Below, piece by piece: positions 16,316 through 25,634 of a stretch of DNA of 48,014 nucleotides. The DNA comes from an uncultured Enterococcus sp. Its GTDB lineage: Bacteria; Bacillota; Bacilli; Lactobacillales; Enterococcaceae. Both the position numbers and the translations under genes were made by a program. The notes beneath the pieces were generated by a model, which saw nothing but the letters and a program-made list of their open reading frames with translations, searched no databases and had not been told where the DNA came from. The stretch spans positions 1 through 48,014 of the forward strand of contig NZ_CAJYIS010000059.1 in the NCBI RefSeq assembly GCF_913775425.1, written 5' to 3'. The stretch's first letter is position 1, and every line of letters starts with the position of its first letter.

Positions 16316-17126
16316 GAGTAGTCCCTCCTAAATGGATTTTTTGCGACTGAGCGCGATTGATCGGTAACCACTGGGTGGCGATCGCATCAAACAACGCAGT
16401 CGATCCTGTTGTATAAAAAATAGCACGTTTCTTTAATGGATTGGGATTAGCAAGTTGAAAATAATCTAATAATACGCTGACTTCGCTCACCGTTTCTGCT
16501 CCAGAATCAATCAACGTCACACTGTCTCCCATGACGTTTTGAATCAAAGGTCGTAGTAACGGGTAATGCGTACAGCCTAATACTAAAGTATCCAATCGTT
16601 TATTTAGCAACGGTTGTAGTGTTTGTGCTACGATTTTTTTGGCCACTGCTGTTTGCAGTTGATTGCTCTCAACGATCGGGACAAATTTAGGACAAGCCAG
16701 ACTTGTGACCTGAATCTCTTGTTGTTTGGCTTTTAACGCATGCAAATAAGATTGACTTTTTACAGTCCCGATCGTTCCGATAATGCCGATTTGTTGGTTT
16801 TTTGTTGCTTTGACCGCTGCTCTAGCACCCGGCAAGATCACACCGACAACCGGGATCGGTAGCGCATTTCGAATGGCATCTAATGCGACAGCTGTTGCCG
16901 TATTACATGCAATAACGAGCATTTTGATATTTTGTTCCATCAAAAAATTAGCCATCTCAAACGTATATTCGATGACTTGTTCTGCAGGTCTCGGCCCATA
17001 CGGACACCGTGCTGTATCACCTAAATAGAGAATATGTTCATTTGGTAATTGCTTCATCGCTTCTTTGACGACCGTTAATCCGCCAACACCAGAATCGATG
17101 AACCCAATAGGTTGTTCATTTGTCAT
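16305..17126 (-). CDS. murI: Glutamate racemase
   Basis: MurI makes D-glutamate for peptidoglycan. The 273-residue protein has IGFIDSGVGGLTVV, the two catalytic cysteines Cys74 (IACNTA) and Cys185 (GCTHYPL) and the family length. The ATG at 17126 (MTNEQPIG) is chosen because GAGGG lies six bases before it; the ATG two codons earlier touches that site. It is the first gene of the murI-rdgB-yfcE-cbpB cluster, linked to rdgB by an 11-base overlap. Confidence 0.96.
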   Translation of the reverse strand: MTNEQPIGFIDSGVGGLTVVKEAMKQLPNEHILYLGDTARCPYGPRPAEQVIEYTFEMANFLMEQNIKMLVIACNTATAVALDAIRNALPIPVVGVILPGARAAVKATKNQQIGIIGTIGTVKSQSYLHALKAKQQEIQVTSLACPKFVPIVESNQLQTAVAKKIVAQTLQPLLNKRLDTLVLGCTHYPLLRPLIQNVMGDSVTLIDSGAETVSEVSVLLDYFQLANPNPLKKRAIFYTTGSTALFDAIATQWLPINRAQSQKIHLGGTTHEI

Positions 17127-17174
17127 CTTCATCCCTCAATTGATTGTATAATCTATCGTTATTTTATCCTAAAC

Positions 17175-17206
17175 AAAAAAAGATAGCTACCCTTGGGCAC
17201 TATCTC
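17175..17206 (-). terminator. Terminator of the glutamine-type ABC operon
   Basis: GATAG...CTATC outer and CCC/GGG inner stem with a run of seven T on the minus strand, nine bases beyond the last permease gene. Confidence 0.85.
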
Positions 17207-17214
17207 TTTTGAAA

Positions 17215-17877
17215 TTATTGTTGATAAGAATATTTTTTGGTTTCTAAATAGCGTGACAATAACGACAATAGATAACAAATCATAAAGTAACCTAAAGTTA
17301 AGGCTACGTACATCGGAATCACATAATTTGAATTTTGTCCATAAATGATTTTAGCATTGTGCGTAAATTCGGGTAAGGCGATGATGATCGCTAGTGACGT
17401 GTCTTTAACTAGCGAGATCAATTGACTGACAATCGCTGGAATCATCGAGCGAAATGCTTGCGGAATGACGATCGAACGCATCACTTCAATATAGCTTAAT
17501 CCCGTTGACAATCCGGCTTCCATTTGCCCTTTTGGTACAGCGTTCAATCCTGCTCTAAAAATCTCTGACAGCATTGCCGACTCAAAGATCGTCAACGCAA
17601 TGACAGCTGACCAAAAGATATCAAAGCGAATCCCGATTTGTGGTAAGGCAAAATACGTAAAGAAAATAATCAATAATAAAGGTAAATTACGAATCACATC
17701 CACGATGACACCAACAATCCGTGATAAAAACGGAACGCTAGAAAAACGCAATGTCCCTAAAAGTGCCCCAAAAATAAAACTAAACACAATCGACAATACC
17801 GAAACTTCGATTGTTACCCATAATCCATCAAGTAAAAAACGAATATTTACCCATGAAAATGCATCAAAAAAACTCAT
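17215..17877 (-). CDS. Polar amino acid ABC transporter permease (GlnP-like)
   Basis: A 220-residue inner-membrane permease of the His/Glu/Gln family. It has about five membrane segments and the EAA loop EAGLSTGLSYIEVMRSIVIPQAFRSMIPA. It pairs with the next permease upstream. Last gene of the four-gene operon; a terminator follows. The operon order ATPase, binding protein, permease, permease is that of the Bacillus glnQHMP set. Substrate is inferred as glutamine or glutamate, not proven. Confidence 0.9.
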   Translation of the reverse strand: MSFFDAFSWVNIRFLLDGLWVTIEVSVLSIVFSFIFGALLGTLRFSSVPFLSRIVGVIVDVIRNLPLLLIIFFTYFALPQIGIRFDIFWSAVIALTIFESAMLSEIFRAGLNAVPKGQMEAGLSTGLSYIEVMRSIVIPQAFRSMIPAIVSQLISLVKDTSLAIIIALPEFTHNAKIIYGQNSNYVIPMYVALTLGYFMICYLLSLLSRYLETKKYSYQQ

Positions 17878-17892
17878 ATCCTTTGCCCCTTT

Positions 17893-18540
17893 CTATGAAC
17901 GAACTGCCCATTTTTTCTCTAAATAACTCATCCAGTACGATAATGGTAACGTTAAAATCAAGTAAAAGATCCCAACGATAATATATGTATCAAAGGTATT
18001 AAATGTAGTACTTGCAATCAGATCTCCTTGATACATAATATCTAGACCGGCAACCATGGCTAAGATCGAAGAGTTTTTGATTAAATTGATAAATTGACCG
18101 CCCAGTGGTGGGATAACGATTTTAAAAGCTTGCGGTAAAATGATATAGCGCATCGTTTGGCTATATGTCAATCCTGAAGAAAGTCCCGCTTCCATTTGAC
18201 CTTTAGGAACCGTTTGAATCCCAGCTCGCACAGTTTCTGCGATAAATGCTGAAGTATAAATGGTCAAACCGATCGTTCCAGCTTGAAATCCGGTAATCGG
18301 TAAAAAATACAGTGGGATCACAACGTAAAAAAACATCACGATGATCAATAATGGAATGTTTCTAAAAAACTCGACGTATGCCCGTGCAATTCCTTTGATC
18401 CATTTATTTTCGGATAGTTGAAAAATCGCCATCAATGTTCCGATAATCAAACTGGCGATCAAGGCGATCAAACTCGCTAAAATCGTATATTTAAAGCCAT
18501 CAAAAAATAATTGGCTATTTTGTTGAAACAGTTGGATCAT
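17893..18540 (-). CDS. Polar amino acid ABC transporter permease (GlnM-like)
   Basis: A 215-residue permease, partner of the following gene. The EAA loop is EAGLSSGLTYSQTMRYIILPQAF; five hydrophobic segments are visible. It lies 12 bases after the binding protein gene and 15 before the second permease gene, so all are cotranscribed. Together the two permeases form the heterodimeric channel for the imported amino acid. Confidence 0.9.
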   Translation of the reverse strand: MIQLFQQNSQLFFDGFKYTILASLIALIASLIIGTLMAIFQLSENKWIKGIARAYVEFFRNIPLLIIVMFFYVVIPLYFLPITGFQAGTIGLTIYTSAFIAETVRAGIQTVPKGQMEAGLSSGLTYSQTMRYIILPQAFKIVIPPLGGQFINLIKNSSILAMVAGLDIMYQGDLIASTTFNTFDTYIIVGIFYLILTLPLSYWMSYLEKKWAVRS

Positions 18541-18552
18541 GCGTTTTCCTCC

Positions 18553-19365
18553 TTATTCTGCTTTCCCGCTTTGGTCGTCTGGAAACCATTTGTCATAGAT
18601 TTTGTCATACGTACCATCTTCATGGATTTCTTTTAACGCTTGATTGATCGCATCGACAAATTCGGTTTGTCCTTTATTGATGGCAATCCCGTATGGTTCA
18701 TTGGTAAACGTACCTCCAGCTAATTCATAATCAGGATTTTCACTTGCCATCCCTAATAAGATCGCATTATCTGTTGAAACCGCTTGTCCTTGACCGGCTT
18801 GTAGGGCCGTAAATGCTTCCGCGTAGTTTTCCATTTCTAAAATCTTTGCATCAGGCGCTTCTTTACGAATATTTACCGCAGAAGTTGATCCTTTTACGAC
18901 CAAGACAGTCGTATTTGCATTTAAATCTTTAACACTCTTGATCGGACTTCCTTTTTTCACTAAAAGAGCTTGTCCGGCATCAAAATACACATTTGAGAAA
19001 TCGACTTGTTTTTTTCGTTCTTCGGTAATGGTCATTGTGGCAATAATCGCATCGATGTTCCCATTTTTTAATAAAGGGATACGTGTCTTAGAAGTAACCT
19101 CGACAAAATCTGCTCGACCGTCACGACCTAAAATTTTTTCTGTCAACGCTTTTGCGATATCGATATCAAATCCTTTGACCTCTCTTGAAGCCACATCCAT
19201 CAATCCGAATAACCGCGTATCGTTTTTGACGCCCCAAACGATCCGGTCATTAGTTTTCACTTGTTCCAATACATTTTTAGATGACACACTTGCTGCTTTA
19301 CAACCACCTAGTCCTACTAGGAATAAGAGCAACAACGGAATCAACATCTTTTTTGTCAGCTTCAT
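18553..19365 (-). CDS. Amino acid ABC transporter substrate-binding lipoprotein (GlnH-like)
   Basis: A 270-residue family-3 solute-binding protein. The signal peptide ends in a lipobox (LGGC, Cys near residue 22), so it is membrane-anchored outside. The ligand-binding core is typical: VWGVKNDTRLFGLMD, GFDIDIAKAL, the ATMTITEERKKQVDFS motif that supplies the binding arginine, and DNAILLGMA. Such proteins bind glutamine or glutamate/aspartate. It sits 11 bases after the ATPase gene. Confidence 0.92.
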   Translation of the reverse strand: MKLTKKMLIPLLLLFLVGLGGCKAASVSSKNVLEQVKTNDRIVWGVKNDTRLFGLMDVASREVKGFDIDIAKALTEKILGRDGRADFVEVTSKTRIPLLKNGNIDAIIATMTITEERKKQVDFSNVYFDAGQALLVKKGSPIKSVKDLNANTTVLVVKGSTSAVNIRKEAPDAKILEMENYAEAFTALQAGQGQAVSTDNAILLGMASENPDYELAGGTFTNEPYGIAINKGQTEFVDAINQALKEIHEDGTYDKIYDKWFPDDQSGKAE

Positions 19366-19376
19366 CTACGTTCCTC

Positions 19377-20108
19377 CTAGTGATTGATTACTTTACTGAT
19401 AAATTGTCGTGCTCGTTCTTCTTTAGGATGTTCGAAAAATTCGATGACATCACGACTATCTTCTAATACTTCACCATCGGCCATGAACACGACACGGTCT
19501 GCTACTTCACGGGCAAATCCCATTTCGTGGGTCACAACGATCATCGACATGCCTTCATTCGCTAATTTTTTCATCACATCTAAAACGTCCCCGATCATTT
19601 CAGGATCAAGTGCTGAAGTGGGTTCATCAAACAAGAGCACTTCTGGCTTCATTGCCAGTCCTCTAGCAATGGCGATCCGTTGTTGTTGTCCTCCAGATAA
19701 CATCGATGGATAGGAATCTTTTTTATCCCACATGCCAACGCGTTTCAATAATTTCTCAGCCGTATCATTGGCTTGTTCTTCTGTTTGCTTTAAAACTTTC
19801 ATCGGCGCCAATGTGATGTTTTCTAGCACCGTTTTATTTGGGTATAAATTGAAGTGTTGGAACACCATCCCTACGTTCTTACGGATTTCGCTTAATTTAC
19901 TTTCCTTACTGCGAATATTCACTCCATCAATCAACAATTCACCTGAGCTGATACTCTCTAATCCATTGATTGTGCGTAACATCGTACTTTTACCAGATCC
20001 AGATGGCCCAATGACCACCACAACTTCGCCTTTTTCAAAATGTAAATTAATATTTTTTAACGCATGAAATTTTCCGTAATATTTTTCGACGTTTTTAAAT
20101 TCAATCAT
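19377..20108 (-). CDS. glnQ: Amino acid ABC transporter ATP-binding protein (GlnQ-like)
   Basis: The 243-residue ATPase that powers the importer. It has Walker A GPSGSGKST (near residue 34), Q-loop VFQHFNLYPNKT, signature LSGGQQQR, Walker B VLLFDEPTSALDPE and the H-loop VTHE. First gene of the operon, behind a good promoter and a GGGGG Shine-Dalgarno. I use glnQ for the family; the substrate is inferred. Confidence 0.92.
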   Translation of the reverse strand: MIEFKNVEKYYGKFHALKNINLHFEKGEVVVVIGPSGSGKSTMLRTINGLESISSGELLIDGVNIRSKESKLSEIRKNVGMVFQHFNLYPNKTVLENITLAPMKVLKQTEEQANDTAEKLLKRVGMWDKKDSYPSMLSGGQQQRIAIARGLAMKPEVLLFDEPTSALDPEMIGDVLDVMKKLANEGMSMIVVTHEMGFAREVADRVVFMADGEVLEDSRDVIEFFEHPKEERARQFISKVINH

Positions 20109-20153
20109 CTGAAATCCCCCTGAAATGCAATCTTTTTTTAATATTATTTTAAT

Positions 20154-20183
20154 ATTATAACCGTAGTTTTTAGGTTTTGTAAA
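20154..20183 (-). promoter_or_regulatory. Promoter of the glutamine-type ABC operon
   Basis: TTTACA (20178-20183) and a perfect TATAAT (20154-20159) separated by 18 bases, 46 bases before the glnQ start. No operator recognised. Confidence 0.7.
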
Positions 20184-20204
20184 TCTTTTTCTAGTTATTT
20201 GTCA

Positions 20205-20210
20205 TATAAT
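20205..20210 (+). promoter_or_regulatory. Probable -10 of the trpS promoter
   Basis: TATAAT 124 bases upstream of the trpS start; no good -35 at the normal distance. The leader from here to trpS shows no T-box motif. Confidence 0.45.
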
Positions 20211-20215
20211 ATAAC

Positions 20216-21338
<1,123 letters not shown>

Positions 21339-21359
21339 ACAACAATGACAGCAATCACA

Positions 21360-21404
21360 AAATAAGCCAAAGCATGCCGATAATCGGCATGCTTTGGCTT
21401 ATTT
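21360..21404 (+). terminator. Terminator of trpS (AATAAGCC family)
   Basis: Perfect 22-base arms from AAATAAGCCAAAGCATGCC to its complement ending GGCTTATTT, one-base loop. A T-rich stretch follows. Confidence 0.85.
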
Positions 21405-21436
21405 CTTCTGCTCTTGGAGTATCGTTTTGCATTTTT

Positions 21437-21468
21437 AAAGGGTGTGACAAAATTTCGTCACACCCTTT
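21437..21468 (-). terminator. Terminator of pheT (TGTGACA family)
   Basis: Perfect AAAGGGTGTGAC / GTCACACCCTTT arms just beyond the pheT stop; T-rich on the minus strand (CCCTTTAAAAA). Confidence 0.75.
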
Positions 21469-21476
21469 GTTTAGAT

Positions 21477-23885
21477 TTAGCGAATGGTTGCGTGTAAGGT
21501 TTCTGTCAACGCACGTTCCACTTTTTCCATTGCTTTAGTAATTTCTTCATCCGTCAATGTAGCTTCAGGATTTTCAAATAGCAAACTATACGCCATTGAT
21601 TTTGAGCCGTTTTCGATCGATTCTCCTTGATAGACATCAAATAAACGAATCGATTTCAAGAAGCGTCCTGCAACCGCTGTAATCGTACTTACAATCGTCG
21701 TATGGGCAACAGCTTCATCGACAACAAATGCCACATCACGACTGACAGTTGGAAATTTGGTTACGACTTGATAAACAGTCGTCGTCGGTAACGTACTCAA
21801 AACATCTACCGATAATTCTAATACATAGGTCTCAGAGATTCCATATTGTTTGGCAATTGTTGGATGGACTTGACCGATAAATCCGATCACTTGATCGTCT
21901 ACTTTGATCAACGCTGTTCGCCCTGGATGTAACTGTGCGAGCGTATCGGTTTGTTCCAATGTTACACCACTTAAGTTTAATTGCGCTAATAGTCCATCGA
22001 ATATGCCTTTTGCTCTGTAAAAATCGACTGGATCTGCTTTAGTTTGCCAATCTTTTTCAATCCAGTTTCCAGTCAATGCAAAGGCAACATGTGTCTCTTC
22101 GAGTGGTAATGTAGTGTGTCCATTTTGATAAAATACGCGTCCAATTTCATAAATCGCAAGATCCGTATTTTTACGTGCTGTATTGTAAGCAACATTATCC
22201 AATAAACCAGAGATCAAATTCATGCGTAACGCCGAACGGTCTTCTGTCATTGGCCAATCTAATTTTGTGATGGCACTTGTTTGATACATAAATTGTTGGA
22301 CTTTTTCAGGTGTCGATAGCGCATAACTGATATTTTCCGTCAAACCAAATCCTTCTAATACTTGGCGTAAACGACGCGTGAATCGTTGTTTTCCACTCAA
22401 ACTTCCCATAACTGTTTCACCACTTGGTAATGTTGATGGTAAACGATCATACCCATAGATACGTGCGACTTCTTCAATCAAGTCTGCTTCAATCGTAATG
22501 TCCCAACGACGTGGCGGAACACTAACAACAAATGTTTCTTCTGTCGTCGTACACCCAAAGTCTAGTGCCGCAAAAATTTTCGCAACTTCTTCAAGCATAA
22601 GCGTCGTTCCTAAATAATGATTGATACGTTCAAGTGAAATTTCAATTTTTGTATCTGTAACGTCAAGTGTGGCTCCAATCGCTTTACCTGCTAAAATCTC
22701 ACCGCCAGCTAATTGCGCGATCATCATTGCAGCTTTATCACATGCTTCATCGATTGTCGCATGATTGATTCCTTTTTCAAAACGCGCTGAAGACTCACTA
22801 CGTAGATTGAATTGCTTCGATGTACGACGGATATTGATTGGATCAAAAATAGCCGCTTCTAATACTACAGCCGTGGTCTGATCTGTGATTTCAGAATCCA
22901 ATCCGCCCATAACACCAGCTAAGGCAAGTGGCGTGTTTCCATTTGTAACAAGTAGATTTTCACTCGTCAATTGCCGTTCTTCGCCATCTAATGTCACAAG
23001 CGTTTCTTTTTCATGCGCACGGCGGATCACCAATTGTTCAGATCCGATTTTAGCTGCATCAAACGCATGTAAAGGTTGTCCGTATTCTAATAGAATATAA
23101 TTCGTGATATCCACGACATTATTAATTGGGCGAATACCTTCGTTCATCAAACGAACTTGCAACCACTCTGGACTTGGCGCGATCGTCACGCCTTCAATAA
23201 TCCGGACTTGATAAGCTTTCGCCAATGTATTTTCTTGAACATCGACTGTCAATACTTCGCTAGCTGGTTTTGCATTTTCTGTTAGTTCTACCTTAGGAAA
23301 GACAGGTTTTTGATTGTAGATCGCCCCGACTTCATAAGCGACACCACGCATACTTAATGCATCTGCACGGTTTGGCGTAATCGATAGTTCAATCAACGCA
23401 TCGTCCATTTCTAAATAAGGAAATACCGAATCTCCGGCTTTGGCTTCTTCTGGTAAATAATAAATTCCTTCTGCGTAAGCTTTAGGGATCACACTATCTG
23501 AATACCCGATTTCTTCTAATGAACAAATCATTCCATTTGAAACTTCTCCACGCATTTTACTTTTTTTGATTTTTACATTATCCACGATACGTGCTCCTGG
23601 CAATGCCACGATCACATTGATTCCAGCTTTGACATTTGGTGCACCACAAACGATTTGGGATACTTCCTCTTCACCAATATCGACTTGGCAAATATGCAAG
23701 TGATCAGAATCTGGATGATCGATACACTCGACTACGTGTCCCACGACGATTTTTTTCAATCCTTCTTCTAAGACAGTGATTCCTTCAACTTCGATTCCGG
23801 TAACAGACATTTTATCTGCTAATTCTTTAGGTGTAACGTTGGTTAAATCAACGTATTCATTCAACCATTTATAAGATACTAACAT
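21477..23885 (-). CDS. pheT: Phenylalanyl-tRNA synthetase beta subunit
   Basis: The 802-residue beta subunit of the tetrameric PheRS; it carries the editing site for mischarged Tyr and binds tRNA. Domains in order: N-terminal tRNA-binding (EMAP-like) domain to about 150 ([20 protein letters not shown]), B3/B4 editing domain, B5 domain, catalytic-like core and the C-terminal anticodon-binding FDX-ACB domain ([14 protein letters not shown]). The length is normal. It lies three bases after pheS and ends at a terminator. Confidence 0.97.
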   Translation of the reverse strand: MLVSYKWLNEYVDLTNVTPKELADKMSVTGIEVEGITVLEEGLKKIVVGHVVECIDHPDSDHLHICQVDIGEEEVSQIVCGAPNVKAGINVIVALPGARIVDNVKIKKSKMRGEVSNGMICSLEEIGYSDSVIPKAYAEGIYYLPEEAKAGDSVFPYLEMDDALIELSITPNRADALSMRGVAYEVGAIYNQKPVFPKVELTENAKPASEVLTVDVQENTLAKAYQVRIIEGVTIAPSPEWLQVRLMNEGIRPINNVVDITNYILLEYGQPLHAFDAAKIGSEQLVIRRAHEKETLVTLDGEERQLTSENLLVTNGNTPLALAGVMGGLDSEITDQTTAVVLEAAIFDPINIRRTSKQFNLRSESSARFEKGINHATIDEACDKAAMMIAQLAGGEILAGKAIGATLDVTDTKIEISLERINHYLGTTLMLEEVAKIFAALDFGCTTTEETFVVSVPPRRWDITIEADLIEEVARIYGYDRLPSTLPSGETVMGSLSGKQRFTRRLRQVLEGFGLTENISYALSTPEKVQQFMYQTSAITKLDWPMTEDRSALRMNLISGLLDNVAYNTARKNTDLAIYEIGRVFYQNGHTTLPLEETHVAFALTGNWIEKDWQTKADPVDFYRAKGIFDGLLAQLNLSGVTLEQTDTLAQLHPGRTALIKVDDQVIGFIGQVHPTIAKQYGISETYVLELSVDVLSTLPTTTVYQVVTKFPTVSRDVAFVVDEAVAHTTIVSTITAVAGRFLKSIRLFDVYQGESIENGSKSMAYSLLFENPEATLTDEEITKAMEKVERALTETLHATIR

Positions 23886-23888
23886 CGA

Positions 23889-24932
23889 TTATTCCCCCTT
23901 GAACTGCGCTAAAAAGCGTTGATCATTTAAATAAAAATTCCGAATATCATTGACGCCATAACGCAACATCGCGATACGATCTGGTCCTAAACCAAAAGCA
24001 AATCCACTATAGGTCGTAGAATCGATCCCAGACATTTCTAATACATTTGGATGGACCATCCCAGCACCTAAGATTTCGATCCAACCAGTGTGCTTGCAGA
24101 CATTACAACCAGCACCACCACATTTGAAACAACTCACATCTACTTCAACAGACGGTTCAGTAAACGGGAAATAACTTGGACGTAAGCGAATGCTTCGCTC
24201 TTCACCAAACATTTGCTTCATCAAGACTTCCAATGTTCCTTTTAGATCGCCCATGGTTACATGCTTATCGATAACCAATCCTTCGATTTGATGGAACTGA
24301 TGGCTATGTGTTGCATCGTCGGTATCACGACGAAATACTTTCCCAGGTGAGATCATTCGTAATGGACCTTTTGTAAAATCGTGCGTTTCCATTGTTCGCG
24401 CTTGAACAGGTGAGGTATGTGTGCGTAATAACAATTCTTCTGTTAAATAAAAGGTATCTTGCATATCACGTGCTGGATGATCTTTAGGTAAATTCATCCG
24501 TTCGAAATTGTACTCGTCTTGTTCGACTTCATAACCTTCGATCACTTGATACCCCATACCAATAAAAATATCTTCGATTTCTTCCATGATCTGTGTCAAG
24601 ATATGACGTGTTCCTCGTTTAATTTGTGTCCCAGGCAACGTCACGTCAAGTGTTTCTTTGGCCAACGCTTCGGTCAACGCTTGCGCTTCTAATGCATCTT
24701 TACGTGCTTCTAAATGACTTGAGATCGTATCTCTAATCTCGTTAGCAAAACTTCCTACTTTAGGGCGTTCTTCAGCAGATAGATCTTTCATTCCACGCAA
24801 GACTTCTGTGATCGGGCCTTTTTTACCTAAAATTTCAACACGAATTTGATTCAATGTTTTTAAGTCTGTGATTTCTTTGATTTTAGCAAGTGTTTCCACT
24901 TGTAATGTTTCCAATTTTTCTTGTAACGACAT
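23889..24932 (-). CDS. pheS: Phenylalanyl-tRNA synthetase alpha subunit
   Basis: The catalytic alpha subunit, class II, 347 residues. It has an N-terminal coiled coil (about 1-90), motif 2 around [19 protein letters not shown], and the motif 3 region [17 protein letters not shown]. The start is ATG 24932 ([11 protein letters not shown]) with GAGGAGGAAAA before it; the reading from 24965 is an artefact of the open frame. It is preceded by a T-box leader, so the operon responds to uncharged tRNA-Phe. Confidence 0.97.
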   Translation of the reverse strand: MSLQEKLETLQVETLAKIKEITDLKTLNQIRVEILGKKGPITEVLRGMKDLSAEERPKVGSFANEIRDTISSHLEARKDALEAQALTEALAKETLDVTLPGTQIKRGTRHILTQIMEEIEDIFIGMGYQVIEGYEVEQDEYNFERMNLPKDHPARDMQDTFYLTEELLLRTHTSPVQARTMETHDFTKGPLRMISPGKVFRRDTDDATHSHQFHQIEGLVIDKHVTMGDLKGTLEVLMKQMFGEERSIRLRPSYFPFTEPSVEVDVSCFKCGGAGCNVCKHTGWIEILGAGMVHPNVLEMSGIDSTTYSGFAFGLGPDRIAMLRYGVNDIRNFYLNDQRFLAQFKGE

Positions 24933-24969
24933 GGAATTTTCCTCCTCTAGTACTCTTTCAATCAAATAA

Positions 24970-25216
24970 AAAAAGCCTTCGTCCCTATAAAGGAACGAAG
25001 GCTCGCGATACCATCCTAATTCGTGAGATACGTCTCACGCTCTTTATTCATTAACGATAATAGTCTACCGGCATTTTCTCAAATGCAAACTAGGAAGTGA
25101 ACTTCATTTTTCCATGCTGGATTTGCTTACAGTCTATGGCAAATCTCCCTTTTCAGCTGGGACAAAACTACTCGTTTCCGTCAACGTTTTTTCTTTATCC
25201 AATTACTGACAGTGTA
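24970..25216 (-). promoter_or_regulatory. T-box riboswitch of pheST (Phe specifier)
   Basis: Leader RNA on the minus strand. It has the AGTAG loop in stem I, a GAAGTTCACTT segment with the likely specifier UUC (Phe), the T-box core AGGATGGTATCGCGA (25003-25017, a variant of AGGGTGGTACCGCG) and a terminator of CCTTCGTTCC/GGGACGAAGG type (24974-25003) followed by a T run. Uncharged tRNA-Phe should favour the antiterminator and expression of pheST. Confidence 0.88.
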
Positions 25217-25239
25217 CTAAAAATGAGTGAAAAAAGCAA
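25211..25239 (-). promoter_or_regulatory. Promoter of pheST
   Basis: TTGCTT (25234-25239), 17 bases, TACACT (25211-25216). The -35 touches the stop codon of the HxlR gene, so some read-through from that gene into the T-box is possible. Confidence 0.65.
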
Positions 25240-25557
25240 CTAGGCTTCGTCAATTGTACACCATTCTTCGCTCCATCGTTTAACTGAAGCAAAACTTTCA
25301 TGCAATGCAATCCCTTTTTCGGTCAACGAATACAAATGATCATTTTTTTGAACGATTTGTTCTTCTTCCAATTCTTTCAATCGTTCCGCCAACACGCGAT
25401 CACTTAACATCGGGATCGTTTTTGACAATTCCACAAAACGTTGGCCATGCTCTTCTAATAACACGTCAATAATCAAGCCGTTCCATTTTTTCCCTAGAAT
25501 CGAGAAGGCTTTTTCAAATCTTGGACAAAGAGTATAATTCACTTTTTTTGTTTCCAT
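25240..25557 (-). CDS. HxlR-family transcriptional regulator
   Basis: A 105-residue winged-helix protein with the HxlR domain: CPRFEKAFSILGKKWNGLII, then RFVELSKTIPMLSDRVLAERLKELEEE, then SLTEKGIAL. Cys11 is in the position used by thiol-sensing members (YodB, HypR types), so redox or electrophile sensing is possible. The gene starts at ATG 25557. A perfect palindrome in its own promoter suggests autoregulation. Its target is otherwise unknown; neighbours are pheST and addA, with no obvious oxidoreductase partner in the window. Confidence 0.88.
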   Translation of the reverse strand: METKKVNYTLCPRFEKAFSILGKKWNGLIIDVLLEEHGQRFVELSKTIPMLSDRVLAERLKELEEEQIVQKNDHLYSLTEKGIALHESFASVKRWSEEWCTIDEA

Positions 25558-25592
25558 TTCGTCTCACCTCTTTGACTATAGTCTACCATATC

Positions 25593-25609
25593 TCTTACAA
25601 TTTGTAAGA
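25593..25609 (-). promoter_or_regulatory. Palindromic operator in the HxlR gene promoter
   Basis: TCTTACAATTTGTAAGA has perfect eight-base arms around a central base. On the minus strand it contains TTACAA as a -35, 16 bases before TAGACT with extended TG. A bound dimer would block the promoter. It lies between addA and the HxlR gene. Confidence 0.6.
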
Positions 25610-25634
25610 AATGCCGCTTGATCCTTTTGGTCCG

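Noticed and set aside
19384-20067. Two open frames of about 110 codons on the plus strand opposite glnQ
   Set aside because: They mirror conserved ATPase codons and have no ribosome sites or domains.
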